64,000 nt of DNA from Stictocephala bisonia (GCA_035578905.1 JAQJVL010000610.1:62001-126000); one strand, 5' to 3'. Shown: positions 36,090 through 49,439, counted from the first letter of the stretch. Notes: generated by a model from the sequence alone, not told the origin. Program-made: numbers and translations.

Positions 36090-36640
36090 CATCCTTTCAT
36101 CGGACACCTTGCTCATCGAGTCATTGCCACCCAATCACTGGGCATCCTGCCCACCAAGTCACTGGCCACCCGGTCATCGGATACCCTGTCCACCGAGTCA
36201 CTGATCACCTAGTCACCGGGCATTCTGCCCAACAAGTCACTGGCCCCCCTGTCATCGGACACAGAGTCACTGGACACCTTGGTCTCCAAGTCACCAGGCA
36301 CTCTTTCTACTGAGTTACTAGCCACCCAGGTGCCGGACACCCTGGTCACTGAGTCACCCGACACCCTGTCCACCGAGTCACTGGCCATCCAATCACCGGG
36401 CACCCTGCCCAACAACTCACTGGTCACGCTGTTATCGGACACCTGGTCTACAACTCATTAGGCACCCTTTCTACGGAATCACTCGGCCACCCGGGTGCCA
36501 GACATTCTGGTCACTGAGTCTCCGGATACCCTATCTGCTGAGTCACTGGCCACCCGGTCACCGGCCGCCTGTCACCGAGTCACCAGATCACCCTGTCCAC
36601 CAAGACACCAGCCACCCTGGCCACTCGGTCACCTGACACT
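36090..36640 (+). repeat. 39-bp minisatellite inside LINE, 13-residue coding period
   Basis: About 14 units of roughly 39 bp, of the type TCACCGGACACCCTG-spacer-GAGTCACTGGCCACCC, are unusually GC-rich for this window. As 39 is divisible by three, the array keeps frame and reads as repeats like SPDTLSTESLATR. It sits between ORF1 and the endonuclease part. Some units are shortened. The forward and reverse ORFs across it reflect the repeat. Confidence 0.9.
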
Positions 36641-36884
36641 CCAGAGGTTGTACAACGTGAAGTGCTGGTTGAGCCTGTGGTTAGTGATGTGTGTGGTGTA
36701 TGGGGTCAGTCCTTGTATATCAGGTATGCTGCTTTCCTTTCCTTTCAATAAAAAAAAAAAAACTACAATCTCTACCACCAAAGAAAAAAGTGTAGTTTAT
36801 AATATTAATGTTGATAAAACTTCATGCACTAGTAGTCTTACTAATGATTTGAGAAAAGAGAAATTTAAATGCTTTTACTGAAAT

Positions 36885-39681
36885 ATTTAAAATTGTATTA
36901 AAAAGGTTGATGAATTGGAAGTTATTGTTAAAAGAGAATTAGTTGATGTTATATGTTTGGGGGAACACTAGTCTAAGGAAGAGGAGTTGACTGCTGCCAA
37001 CCTAAGAGGCTATAAGCTTATATCTTACTATTGTAGGGGGAACATGTCACGGGGTGGTTCTGCAATCTATGTGAGAGATGGGCTGCAGGCAGAAATAAAT
37101 TTGCAATTTAGTTTTTTGGCAGAAGATAATATCTTTAAGACTGTGCCGCTAACATTTTGACAGGGAGCACATCCCTGTGTGTGGTTTCTTTGTACCGTAC
37201 TCCATCCAGCAGTTATGTTTGTTTTTTTAGATAGGTTGGAGTTTTCCCCATTTGTATTCTATTCTCTATGTGTAGAAACTTAAGTATTAATTTAATAATG
37301 GGCTCAGATTTTAATATAAATATTTTTTTAGTTTAAATGAAGCTGTAACTAAGAGGTCTTTAGACTGTTTAACTGTTTTGGTTTATTTTTGGGCATTGAG
37401 GAAATGACCAGACCATAAAAAATGGAGGTACATGTATGGATAACTTTGTCACCTCCATTCAAAGATATCACTGGAAATGGAAGGTCCTCAATGAACAAAT
37501 ATCTGACCATTTTGCTTTGCCAATGTGTCTCTTGATGTAAAGATTAAGCTACATGTTGATAAAAATAATGCATCCCAGATTCGAATGATCAATTCTTCGT
37601 CAATCTTAAACGTCGTTATTATTCTACATGATTTAATGTTTATCAGGTGGAAAAAGCTGAAAATAAGTTTTAATTGTTTTTAAAGTTTAAATATTATAGA
37701 CGACGCCTTCCAATTAAAAAAAAGGAGGAATAAATCCAAAAACAAATGTTTGTTGATTTTCAACTTGCTCAAATTAAGAATAAGTGCAATCAATACTTTT
37801 ATTTATCCCAGCATTCAAAAAAATACTGATGTCGCTTTGAAGAATAAGTCTTTGAAACTGAAATACAAGACTTTACTAAAGAAAATAAAGCTTGAAGATA
37901 ATAGTAACAAAATTACAAAAACATCAAATAAAGTTAAGGCTGCATGGTATTTGATTAACTCATATTTTGTGAAACCTTTACAGAAAGCTGCTATCATTGG
38001 GGAGGAAAGTGATAAGGACAGTTGTGTTAATATTTACCACATATGTTGTTAGCAGTATCAATGAAATGAAATCACTTCTAAGGTAAATGTCAGTAAAGCT
38101 AATGATTTTGCTGGTTTCCTTAATGCTTCTGTGATGACAGTATCAATACCAAGTTTTAAGTTAAACAAAGTTTCAGTGGAACAAGTTTATAGTGCTATAT
38201 ATAGACTTAGTAATAGTAACAGCTTTCTATGTAAACTCAAGAATTCTTAAGTTTACATAATAAATACAAGTTTCTTAAGTTAAGTTTACCAGTGCTCATA
38301 GTATTAATGAAGTTTTATAAGACATTTTTAACTGTTGTTTCAATTATGGTCTTTTTCCGGATAGCCTAAAGATATCAAAGTTGGTTCCAAATTTCAAGAG
38401 AGGCGGTGATAGCTTCTATGAAAACTATAGGCCGGTATCCTTAGTGTCTGTCATATCAAAGGGTTTTGTGTATTTGATGTGTGACTAGCTCATTGAACAT
38501 TTTGAGAAAAATAATTTTTTTTCGTCGCATCAGTTTGATTTCAGGTCCGGGGAAGAGCACACACAGCTAATGCAGTAACTCACTTTATTAAAGATTGCTA
38601 TATATATCACTGGAAAATAAAAATCACTGTTCATCCAGATTTTATGACTTAACAAAAGCGTTTTATACTGTTAACAGTGTTAACCATACAACTTTAATAT
38701 CAAAGCTCTTGTTTTATGGAGGTGATGACATGCAACTGTACCTTTAATGCAAACGGTTTTGTTTAGTGGTAGCTTCTCAAATTTATCTAAGATAGATTAT
38801 TTGGTACTACAAGGGTCAGCATTAGGCCCCTTTTGTTTATCATATATGTCAATATGATAAACATTGTAAGCTTTGCCTTAACATTGATGGCAAAAATGTT
38901 AGCACTTATATTTTTGTTGATGACTTGGCTTTAACTTTTATATCTTCCTTAAAACGGATATAAATTCTCTAATACCAACAACAACTAAAATTGTACATGA
39001 TTGGTGTGAAGCAAATGGTTTGAGCATAAATCGGTCAAAAAAATCAATACATTATATTTTCTTTTAAACTCGGTCATTAATTAACAGCAACTAAATCTTT
39101 AGATGTAACAATTGATTCCAAATTAATTGGAACATCCATATTGACAGTTCAGCAAAGAAAATTTCCCATAGCATTCTTTATGCTCAGATGACTTAAGGAC
39201 CAAGTTACACGACATGCTCAAAAGTATTTATTTTGCTTATATTCATATTCATATTTCACAACTGTCTGGGGCCACCACTCTTCTGTATTTAGGATATTTA
39301 TATTGCAAAAGCCATTAGAATCTTAACTAGATCTAATGTTAATGAGCACTAAAAACCTCTTTTTGTAAATAATGAAATTCTTACTGTACTCAATGTATAT
39401 TTTGCAATTTCTTCTAAATGTAAAAAAGTAATTTGGATGATGGAAATTGTTTAGTTATGTCTGAAATACATAGTTATAAAACAAGAAAGTGTTCTAACTT
39501 ACTTAATAATTTTTGTGAATATAGAAAGCCTTTTGCAAGGTTTTATGGTATATTGAACCATTTACCAGCACATTTAAAAACTCTACCGATAAGCCTATTT
39601 AAAAGAACTATAAAAAGAAAACATGCCGAGACTGGCTTGTACTCGGCAGAAGAGTTCTTGGTATTAAGTTTTTGTAGCTAA
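36885..39681 (+). pseudogene. LINE ORF2: endonuclease and reverse transcriptase, decayed
   Basis: In forward reading, fragments show an APE-type endonuclease (VDVICLGEH, a GGSAIYVRDG block at about 37060, MGSDFN at about 37300, ISDHFALP at about 37500). Next come reverse transcriptase pieces: YRPVSLVSVISK (about 38430), LTKAFYTVN (38655), VLQGSALGPLLFIIYV-type text (about 38810) and a FVDDLAL box (about 38920), the degenerate version of the catalytic YxDD/FADD motif. A C-terminal ORF at 39433-39681 (SYKTRKCSNL through GLYSAEEFL) matches the end of such proteins. Many stops and frameshifts break it; it is not functional. Confidence 0.8.
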
Positions 39682-39939
39682 TTTTGTTGTAAGCCCATAT
39701 TAGAAGTTAAGCATACTACATGTAATGTATAATTGATGTTGTCTATATGAAATGTGATTTGACAATAAAAGAGAATTTGAGGGGAATTTTACGTATGTAA
39801 ATTTACATAACTTAGGGTTTAACACATGCATTGAACTTGCAGATTTTAAATATAGAGTTCTTCATTGTGTACGGTTTGTTACAATGCTTTAGAATCATTA
39901 GACATAAACATTGTGTATAATGAATGTTATATATGACAG

Positions 39940-40038
39940 GTGGAAGAGGTGAACAATGTGCTACAAGACGGAACTCTGATAGACCTTTGTGGTGCTACAC
40001 TACTCTGGAGGTCAGCTGAGGGTCTTGCTAACTCACCG
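39940..40038 (+). CDS. Pli: Pellino, fifth recognised exon
   Basis: This encodes 33 codons in phase 0: VEEVNNVLQDGTLIDLCG leads into ATLLWRSAEGL. The LQDGTLIDLCGATLLWR block is nearly invariant across animals and closes the FHA-like wing region. The acceptor is GACAG and the donor CCG/GTCAGT. Confidence 0.96.
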
Positions 40039-40075
40039 GTCAGTTGGAATTGTTCCTTAATTTATTTTATATTTA

Positions 40076-40651
40076 TTGTCGGTTTCAAAATCCAATGTAC
40101 TCAAGTTTGAACCTCTGCTGTAAATCTAATATTTATTCAATTTATAACAAATATTCACCAATATTTAGCTTATTTAATTAAACATTTCCCCATGTAAATC
40201 AAACATGTTTACTATAGTATTAATTACTTTCTATTTTGGTTCGAAGACAAAATGCACTGATTTTTAGTACTTTTAAAACAAAGTTCCACTTGGACATTTA
40301 GTAAATAAAAATGATTAACGTTAGAACATTAAAATTTTAAGTATATTTTATGAGATTAGTTTTTAATAGAATGCTTAGTTCAAACAAAAAGTAGAATTTT
40401 TTTTCTACATTATGTGAAAAATATATTCCACTAATATCAAAGTGGAACTTTGTTTTAAAAATACAAAAAATCTTTTTTTTTTATCAAACCACAGTAAAAA
40501 TATATAATACTAAAATAAAAAATTTTAATTTATATGGCGAGACGCATAATTAAATAGACCAAATATTGGTGTATCAGTTTTAGAAATTTAATTAATATTA
40601 TATTTACAGCAGGGGTTCAAACTCGAGTTCATTGCATTTTGAAACCGACAG
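40076..40651. mobile_element. TA-flanked 576-bp TIR element
   Basis: TTGTCGGTTTCAAAATCCAA on the left and its inverted partner on the right (TTGCATTTTGAAACCGACAG) begin arms that match for about 55 bp, through GTTTGAACC and CTGCTGTAAAT. TA lies at 40074-40075 and 40652-40653. A second inner inverted pair, AAAACAAAGTTCCACTT and AAGTGGAACTTTGTTTT, gives a nested hairpin. It starts only 38 bp after the Pellino donor at 40038. No coding capacity. Confidence 0.85.
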
Positions 40652-41431
40652 TAGTGCCACGATATTGTTTTTGTTATTCAACATTGTTTAGTTAAAAATA
40701 AACACTTTACCGCATTTTCTGGTACCGAGAGCCCAGTGTATAGTTTAAGCCTAGATCGTGAATCCTGATGCTTCGCGTGCTATTTTCAAACGTATACGCA
40801 ATCGCGGAAGTATCAAAAGTCACATGTTCTGTTGTAAAACTCAATAAAACATATGTTTATCATAAAGCAAGCGGGACAAACTTGGTACCAATCGATGCGG
40901 AATGTTCTGTTCTGTACATTTCATATTTTTAATAATTTTTAATACAATTTTATAAACGTAGCAATACATTTAAAACGTGCAATTTGAAATTCCCGCTCAA
41001 TTCCCGCCCGGCGGGGGATCGGGATTGGGAAAAATAGCTGATGTTTGTCGCATAACTGTACAATAACTAATAGTCGGAATCAGTTGAATAAACTGCCAGT
41101 CTGCAGTGAATGAAATACTCTAGCCAACAAAACAAATTGCAATTTTGTAGGTGCTTTGGTTGTTTTACAAAAAATGTGTTTGTATACCCTTGTTTGCATG
41201 TTCTTTCAAAAGCCAGTATTAGTGCGTTATAAGCTGTTGTAAATATTTGTAATAAATAAATTATTTATTGCGATATTAAAAAATTTGGTAGAAAGCCAGA
41301 AAGTTCTTGCATCGGTTGGTACTGTCTCAAGGAAATTTCGTGCTGTACGTTATATTTAGCTGTAACTGATACTATTGGCTGTATGGATTTGTACCTTATG
41401 TCAATAAAGATGATTTTGAATTTTGAAATGT

Positions 41432-41574
41432 GCGGGTGTATATCATTTTAGTTAAACTGATAGAACTGACTGATACGTAGTAGTGTAACGGATCTACTGT
41501 CTGCGGGTGTATATCATTATAGTGAAACTGATACAACTGACTTGATACGTAGTAGTGTAACGGTTTTACTGTCT
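41432..41574. repeat. Two-copy tandem duplication, ~75 bp
   Basis: GCGGGTGTATATCATT starts both copies (about 41431 and 41502), and both run through ACGTAGTAGTGTAACGG to ACTGTCTGC. Confidence 0.85.
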
Positions 41575-41575
41575 G

Positions 41576-41761
41576 CCCACCCGCCCACCCATACACACAC
41601 TTTGGCATTGACCCACCCGCCTATCCATACACGTAAAGTGGTATTTACCCACCCGGCCACCCATACACGTACTTTGGCATTGACACACCTGACCACCCAT
41701 TCACGCACTTTGGTATTGACCCCCTCCCCCCGCCCAACCATACACGTAAAGTGGTCACTTG
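41576..41761. repeat. 36-bp minisatellite, five units
   Basis: The units read CCCACCCATACACG-like text followed by ACTTTGGCATTGAC or AAAGTGGTATTTAC, with a 36-bp period. The open frames on both strands (41517-41802) are repeat artefacts rich in Thr/His/Pro or Trp/Val. Confidence 0.9.
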
Positions 41762-44324
41762 ACAACGATGATGTAGAAGAACGGTCGTCAGTGTACATTT
41801 AGCCATTTTGGTTTATACAAAACACTCTCTCGACCGCTCGTATTTACCATAATAAGAGTAGTGAATTGAAATGAAATGAAAGTGTAGTGTAGTGAAAAGT
41901 GTATTGTAGTTCATATATAATATATTTTAGTGGAAGTGACAGTGCATGAAAAGAAATTAGTTTTAGGCACTATTCAACAAGTCCAACCACTAATCAACAT
42001 TACATTATATTTATATGAAAGCACTAGCACTTCAAAATCTTAATAATAACAATCCTACATACTAATAATGCAATATAGGGCTAAAACCAGGCTGGAGAAC
42101 TAAGAATGAGTAAAATATTTCATTCTTTTAGTGTATTTTTACAACCGTGTATATATTTATGTAGGTACTAGCCTAAACATTTATTTTTTTATCCAATTTG
42201 ATCAAATAAGACATGTAAAAATATGGTATTAGTTTAGCATTCTCATAATAATCTAAGATCTTGGGAAAAAATTGTATTATTTGTGTTCGCTCAAAATGAC
42301 GATTTTATTTTATTTATCGACGACAGTATAACGCAGTATGTTATTCTCCTACGTCAAAACTTAAATGTTGTCAGAAATATCTGTTTTATCAGTTTTTGTT
42401 CTCGGAAAAAAATCCTTCATAATTTTAATATTTTTTACTATGATTACAATATGCACAACTTTTCAAGAGCTGTTTACACAATTTGCGCACACTGACTTTT
42501 GGTGTTATAAATTTTATACTATTTGGAATATATTCTTATATTTTACATTTTCTTGTAGCTAATAGATTTTACTAATAAAGTACATGTAGCAAAAAATTAT
42601 ACATACCCCTTATTTATGAATTGTCATGTAATTTTTTGTTTCTGTGGTAACATTTTTATTTTCCACAACAAACTAAAAATATAAAACTTCTTATGTGGGT
42701 ACAATAAGAATATTTTTCCTAAAGAATCTTGTCTATTCAATGGTAATTTTTTAGAATTTTTACACGTACTATTTGATTACCTACAATGATCATACTGTAA
42801 CTTGGCACATTTTTCATTTTTTGCATTTTATGTAAACAAACAATTAAAAAAAAAGCTAGTAGTTTATATAAAATGTAACAACATATTATTATAGTGCACA
42901 AAATAAACAATTTGGCTATCTTGAAATTATTTACAAAAATTTTGTAATACTCCCAAGGAGGGTTATAAGTTAGACCCTCCTTAGGGATATATTCTTTTCC
43001 TACAAATAATCTTTTCTAGACAATAATTATTTACATTTCCTTTTGTAAGTTATGATGATAGTATGTGAAAGTACAGTTCTTGAGAAGAAATACAAAATGA
43101 TAAAATTGACATTTGGAGCATATTTAAAATTTTTATAATTTTTACAAAAAAAGCTTGCAAAGCGCTGAATAGAAGCACTTTACAGTTGGGAGTTCATAAT
43201 GTGTCACCTAGTATTAACCATCTAGGGTTAAAAGACTATCTATTAGCTCTTGTGAACTTCAGCCTCTCCTGCCAAGACCAGAGTTGTAAAGTTCCCAAAC
43301 AGAGGAAAACTTGCTGAGCGAAAAGAGGGAGGGTCCTATCACCTTTAAAGAACATACAAGTCAAGAGTCAAAATAACCACAACTATAGGGAAGGTAATTC
43401 AGCAAACACATTCATCAAAATCAAGTTAACAACACCACAAAATAAGTGAAGTAAATTTATAACAAAGTGGAGAATCAGAAAATAAGAAATTACAATATAA
43501 AGGAAACAAAGCTGTTTTTTCGATGGATCCTTTATAAGATGTGTTATAAGTAACTGAAATAATTGAAAAACAAACACGTAAATATAATTCCATGCCCATC
43601 GCCATCCCAGTAAAATATACAAAAATAAATCACAGTGATTCTTGGTACCAGAAAAAACAATTTTGAAAAGTAACATCATCTCCGGGAAACTATCCATAAG
43701 ATGAGAGATAATCCTTATATAAAAAAAGTGTTAAAAAATGTAGATACATATTTGTCTGAATAAAAATAATATCTCAACATGATACATGCTGTACGTTTCA
43801 TAACTTTATTGTACTGTACTTAAGTCTAAATAAAAATAAATGTTTATGTGAAGATATTACTGTTTGTTATTCTTCAAATTACAATACAGACTATCTGTGC
43901 TTTTGATTGGGAAAGAGAAAGTAATTAAATAAATGTTTTTAGATGCCAAAATAATGGGTTTATGGTCTAAAGTAAGGTTTATGATTCTCTGCTTTAGTCA
44001 TATACAATTTAATGTTGCTCCATACGATATTTGTTTGTGGGAAAGGAAGAGTGTGGCTCCCTGCTCTAAAGATCCATACGTTATTCTGTCAAACACAATA
44101 TAGCACTGTACGATAGTTTTGTTTGGGAAACAAATAGCGTGGTTCCCTGCTTTGAATATGCAATACCAGCGATATTTAGTTGCATTGCAAAACACGAAAT
44201 TAAACTAACTTATTGTACTGTTGCAGTAACATTAGATAAGGCTTGGTTTTTCTTCACATTGCTGGCACATTTTTTCAAATTTTTTTATCACATGAAAATG
44301 ATTATTAAATACGGTATTGAAATA

Positions 44325-45231
<907 letters not shown>

Positions 45232-45600
45232 CCTGGCCTAGTGCCCTTTAACCTAACCTAAAATTGGTATTAAATAAAGAGACTTTAAACAGTGTAAGTA
45301 AACATCACTGTTCATTGTTTTCTATTATAACTGTTTAAGATGCAGTTTGTTTATACCGCGGTCGGCTTTATAACGCGGGTATGTATTTGTCTCCAGTAAT
45401 GCACATTATAACTTGAGTCTACTGTGTAACGTAAAAAAAAATAATATTAAATAATAAAACAGCCTCATGACCAACCTTTGTGAATAAAAATGGTCTCTGG
45501 ATGTGTTTGTTAGTTTTACTGTCAGAGATCGAGGTTGCCTGCAAGTACAAGAGTTCTTTCTTCATCTTAGCTGATTTATTTTTTTCATCTTTTATTACAG

Positions 45601-45816
45601 ACTAAGGAGTACTTAGAAAAGCTTGTAGACCAGGTTAATGCAGGGCGGCCTGTGTGCCCGGTAGGCCTCAATACTCTGGTCATCCCACGGAAGAACACAA
45701 TGGATAATGAGAAGCAACAACCATATGTGTACCTCATCTGTGGTCATGTGCAAGGCCATCATGACTGGGGACAGGAGAAAGACTCAAATTCTCGCTGTTG
45801 TCCTCTTTGTCTTAAG
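45601..45816 (+). CDS. Pli: Pellino, sixth recognised exon (RING-like part 1)
   Basis: This encodes 72 codons in phase 0. After TKEYLEKLVDQVNAGRP comes CPVGLNTLVIPRK, then YVYLICGHVQGHHDWG and CCPLC. These supply the first half of the CHC2CHC2 RING-like domain: the Cys and His of CGH and the CPLC pair bind zinc. The acceptor is TTACAG and the donor AAG/GTAGAT. One change stands out: Ile precedes the CGH motif where fly and human Pellino have Asn (LNCGHV). The metal ligands themselves are intact, so ubiquitin ligase function is expected to be retained. Confidence 0.96.
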
Positions 45817-46407
45817 GTAGATAACTAGATCTTCTACTTAAGATAACAAAAATCATCCAAACCTATTATTTCAATGAAACAATTGCTAAGAATTAGCTCA
45901 TACAGTATCTCCTTTCTTTAATCAACATACGTCATGCACATAATTCATTTTAAAAACTGGACTGTATTTCAAATTTTATAGTACATTATGTTTTTCGGCA
46001 AAAATTCTAGATTTTGACAGGTAAAATTGAAACAAAAAACATATTTATACCAAAACAGTATATTATATTAATCTTACATAGATCTTTTCTTATTAACAAA
46101 AGTATGACATCAAATTATTCATACCACGAATAGTAACAGAGATATACAAAAAAATAAGAGGTTTAGGTTAGTTTTATGTTCACCATGAGTACATATTGCT
46201 AATCTAATCTAACCTAACCAACCTAAGCTAACCTATTTGTGGTTGGAAGAAATGGATATCACATTCGTGTTAAGGAGAAAAACTACTTAAGACTAAAATA
46301 ATATAGTTTTTTCTGTAAAAAAAAATTTTTTTTTCTTAACATTTTCATCGATTTGTGTTTGTTTGGTTGATATTGACAAGTGAAACAAAAATAGTGAAAA
46401 TCAGTTA
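45817..46407. other. Pellino intron, start
   Basis: AT-rich. Contains CTAATCTAACCTAACC-type text at 46200-46230, resembling degenerate telomere units. Confidence 0.4.
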
Positions 46408-46508
46408 GGACGCCTATATAGCATATTTACCAAACATGCACAAATATACTGCAATAAAAGTACAACATTTAGAAATGATTTTTTGGTAAATATGCAATAT
46501 AGGCGTCC
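46408..46508. mobile_element. TA-flanked 101-bp MITE
   Basis: GGACGCCTATATAGCATATT and its inverted partner AATATGCAATATAGGCGTCC form ends of about 28 bp, continuing through TACCAAA / TTTGGTA. TA flanks both sides (46406-46407 and 46509-46510). It has the same TA-GGA start as the MITE at 22331 but a different body. Confidence 0.85.
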
Positions 46509-46687
46509 TAAGATATTGTGTACTCTTTGCTACTGATTGTATAACCTGTGACTTGTTTATTTAGGACTTCTACTCAGCTGACAGGTCAATTCCATAACAG
46601 TTTGTTGTTGTTTTAGACAGTGCTCAATTTCAGTCATAAATAATTTTATTTTGTTGATATTTAGTTTTTAATTTTATTATAATATTC

Positions 46688-47135
46688 AGTATATTGGAGA
46701 GATAAGGCGTTGGAACTTACCTTAGAAGACAAGTTCACTAACACCAAAGTATTAGTAACATTTACAAAAGAATCACATAATCCATGAATTTTCAGTATCA
46801 CTGGCACTTTCTTTAGGTGAGTAGAGAGAGAGTGCCCTCCTAGTCCTCTCTCTAATGGTTTTAATGGTAATCTATGCAGTTATTTTATTAACTTAATTAA
46901 TCTTCAGCAGTTAAACAAAAACAAATAAAATGAACCCGTTTGATATAGTCTAAAAAATAGCATTGGATGCTTATACTATTAATAGGGCGCTCTCTCTCTA
47001 CTCACCTGAAGAAAGTGCCAGTGGTATTGAAAATTCATGATTATGTGATTCTTTTGTGTATATTACTACTACTCTGGTGTTAGTGAACTTGTCTTCTAAA
47101 TTAAGTTTGCTGATGTCCTATCTCTCCAATATACT
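46688..47135. mobile_element. Foldback element, copy 2
   Basis: The arms AGTATATTGGAGAGATAAGG and TATCTCTCCAATATACT and their continuations match the arms of 44325-45231. The loop here has only short GAGA/CTCT remains and an inserted segment (46852-46990) that recurs at 47562-47695. It is followed by the same CCTGGCCTAGTGCC flank as copy 1. Confidence 0.85.
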
Positions 47136-47561
47136 AATTCCTGGCCTAGTGCCCTTTAACCTAACCTATTCCATATATATAATACGTGAAGCTGTTTTTT
47201 GTTAGCGCAACTCCTCCCTTATTTCTTGACCAATTTAAACGGTTGAGGGGTCAAAAAAATTGCCTCTGTAATTGTGAAATAAGGTCTTAAATATTTAATA
47301 ATTTTACCATTAAGGGCACGAGAAGCCCTCAGAGTACGTTTTTCACCCATAAGAATAAGATGGAGTGTTATTTAAATTAATCAAAAAGTAACAGCTTTTC
47401 AAATGTAAATAATTATTTCCAAAAAGTGTTAACTGCTGTTAGAATATAAACAATAGTGTTTGTAATATTGAGGAGGTTAGATATTTCATAATGTTAAACC
47501 AGGGCAGATTCTAACCATGATTTTATCCACATTCGATTGTAGGACTCCACTCTACTAGACT

Positions 47562-47695
47562 TGAAGGTTTTAATGGTAACCTAATGCAGTTATTTTATTA
47601 ATTTAATTAATCTTCAGCAGTTAAACAAATGAACACGTTTGATATAGGCTAAGAAATAGCATTGTGTGCTATTTCTTTTAATAGGTTTTCCTATT
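47562..47695 (+). repeat. Direct repeat of 46852-46990
   Basis: GGTTTTAATGGTAA, then GCAGTTATTTTATTAA and CTTCAGCAGTTAAACAAA are shared with the foldback loop 700 bp upstream, in the same orientation. This is probably a small dispersed element, one copy of which landed in the foldback. Confidence 0.75.
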
Positions 47696-48218
47696 AATAG
47701 GTGAACATACTACATTCTAATAGGCGTGTTTATACTTAGCTAGCAACGCAAGTAATGTGAGAGATACTGTAAATAATTTTAATATTGTGATTTTACTATG
47801 TAATGTTAACCTATTATTATTTGTAATCAAAAGTCACATGCCAAGGCCGAGGTGTAACAAGCGCAGCGAGTGAGTAAGGGGTTGGCACACAGAGCGTGCA
47901 GGGGTATCCCCAAGTATTATAATATTTAGTAACTTGTGTAGGCATTTCATGTGTAATAAATACGAAAGTCAGGCTTAAGATAAACAGTAGATCACCCATT
48001 AGTGAAAATACTATTGTAAGAGTTTGCTCAAACATCATTTAGTTAGATAATATGATTTTAAATAGTGATAGTGATATTAACGGTATATATGCTGACTCAG
48101 ATGATGAAAATACAGGAAATTAAATAGGGCCAGACCTTGATTGAGCAACACCAGATAACCCTGGACCAAGTTGTTCAACAAATATTGAAGGAATTATAAC
48201 AATGTTCTTAGTATAAGG

Positions 48219-48760
48219 ATGACTGATGAACTAATAGTATTGAAGATCACCCCAAAGTGTGCAATTGGACAGTTCTCGAGGTTAACTGAATATCCTCATC
48301 GATTTACCTTCCTTGAAGATCCAGGTCCCCAAACACTGCCCTTAACATGGTTCACTTCATATTTTCATTTTATATTTTACTGTTGGATTTCAAACAAACC
48401 TAGTCCAAATGACAAATAAGTATGCAAGAGACTATCTTAACAAACACAACCAACATGTATTACCAACATCCAAAATATTGCAATGGAAAAACTTAACAGT
48501 TGATGAAATGAGGGCATTTATCACGACACTCTTCAATATAAGTGTGATAAACAATACCATCTCTAGCTATTGGTCAACCAATGCACCACTTGCAACTCCA
48601 AATGTTAAGTCATGGCAGATTTTTAAGTCTGTTTTAATTTTTCCATGTTGTTGACAACAGTGATAAGTTACAGAAGCCAGGACACCCATATTGTGACCCT
48701 TGTGCAAAATTTACTCCAGTCCAGTCATGGAACATCCAAATAGAGTTTTTAGGACGTACT
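48219..48760 (+). pseudogene. piggyBac transposase N-terminal/central fragment
   Basis: The ORF at 48409-48654 gives KYARDYLNKHN, then ILQWKNLTVDEMRAFI, SYWSTN and LATPN, the standard order in PGBD4-like transposases. In another frame, 48655-48725 continues with DNSDKLQKPGHPYCDPC, the expected next block, so a frameshift lies near 48650. Further text (about 48730-49000) is too decayed to call. The catalytic aspartates and the C-terminal ribbon were not found. It differs from the piggyBac copy at 30-32 kb, so it is another lineage. Confidence 0.8.
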
Positions 48761-49439
48761 ATACAGCTCACTGTGAATTGTCAATCAATTATCATACAAA
48801 GAAAATATCTGTGGTAAACTCATTTTCAGACTTCAGTTTACCTCAGCTATAATTGATGAGATTTCCCATGAGTGGATGATAGTCAAGAGAACCCCAAATG
48901 TTAACATGGCTGGTGGCGACAATCCCTAAACTTCCAATTTTGGACTGGAAACACTATCAAGAAGACAGCTAAAAAACTGCAGGAGTAGAACACTGTGCAC
49001 AAAGTGCTGTACTGTGGCATGCGACCATACAGCGTGTGGTGCTCATGCCACTTATATTCTGGTTTCAATAGTGTCAGAGGGTTGTAGAGTCCTTGTTGAA
49101 CAGGGCCTGTGGCCAATGTCCGTACAACGAGTACCAGAATAAATTCAGACGTAACGTTTTGCATGTAGTCAACACCGAAGAGCGGCATTTCTTTCTCGAG
49201 AATAGAGACACGAAAAACGAAGCACTTGTTCAACAGACCCAACGAGATCTCGCTACACTGCTAATCGAGCTGAACGATCAGAACGAAGTGGTCAAGGCGT
49301 CAATGTGGTGCAGAACAAGACGAGCCACCTGGCTTATCACTTGTTATCACTTGCTTATCACTGACACCTGTACTTGTTGTGTCAGTGATAAGCAAGCAGA
49401 GATGAGTGGATGGGGAGTACCGAGCCTTAACAAGTCAAA
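48761..49439. other. Undefined stretch between transposon fragments
   Basis: A 179-codon ORF (49093-49632) starts here with a charged segment (RDTKNEALVQQTQRDLATLL) that I do not recognise and runs into RNase H DNA in the wrong frame. It may be part of a different transposon. GTTATCACTTGCTTATCACT at about 49342 and its inverted copy near 49382 (AGTGATAAGCAAGC) form a short hairpin. Confidence 0.35.

Larger units (their letters stand above)
34563..39780 (+). mobile_element. CR1/jockey-like LINE, about 5.2 kb, decayed
   Basis: In order, it shows an ORF1 with an SGNH-esterase-like domain, a 39-bp coding-scale minisatellite, an endonuclease region, a reverse transcriptase region and a typical LINE C-terminus. 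It ends with a short 3' UTR and AATAAA near 39765. It lies in the Pellino sense orientation within the 6.6-kb intron between the 33150 and 39940 exons. The exact 5' end and target duplication were not determined. Confidence 0.85.
40654..44324. other. Pellino intron, mostly featureless
   Basis: AT-rich intron DNA. It holds the small tandem arrays at 41432-41761, listed separately, and a hairpin-like CCAAGGAGGGT / ACCCTCCTTAGG pair at 42954-42986 that may be a LINE 3' end. The reverse ORF at 43383-43697 (104 codons) is hydrophobic and AT-driven, with no recognised family. Confidence 0.4.

Noticed and set aside
41517..41802. Two opposite ORFs of about 90 codons, one rich in Trp/Val and one in Thr/His/Pro
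   Set aside because: Both follow the 36-bp minisatellite, and neither resembles a protein family.
43383..43697. 104-codon reverse hydrophobic ORF
   Set aside because: AT-rich DNA produces such Phe/Leu/Ile-rich openings by chance. There is no domain, splice context or neighbour that supports it.
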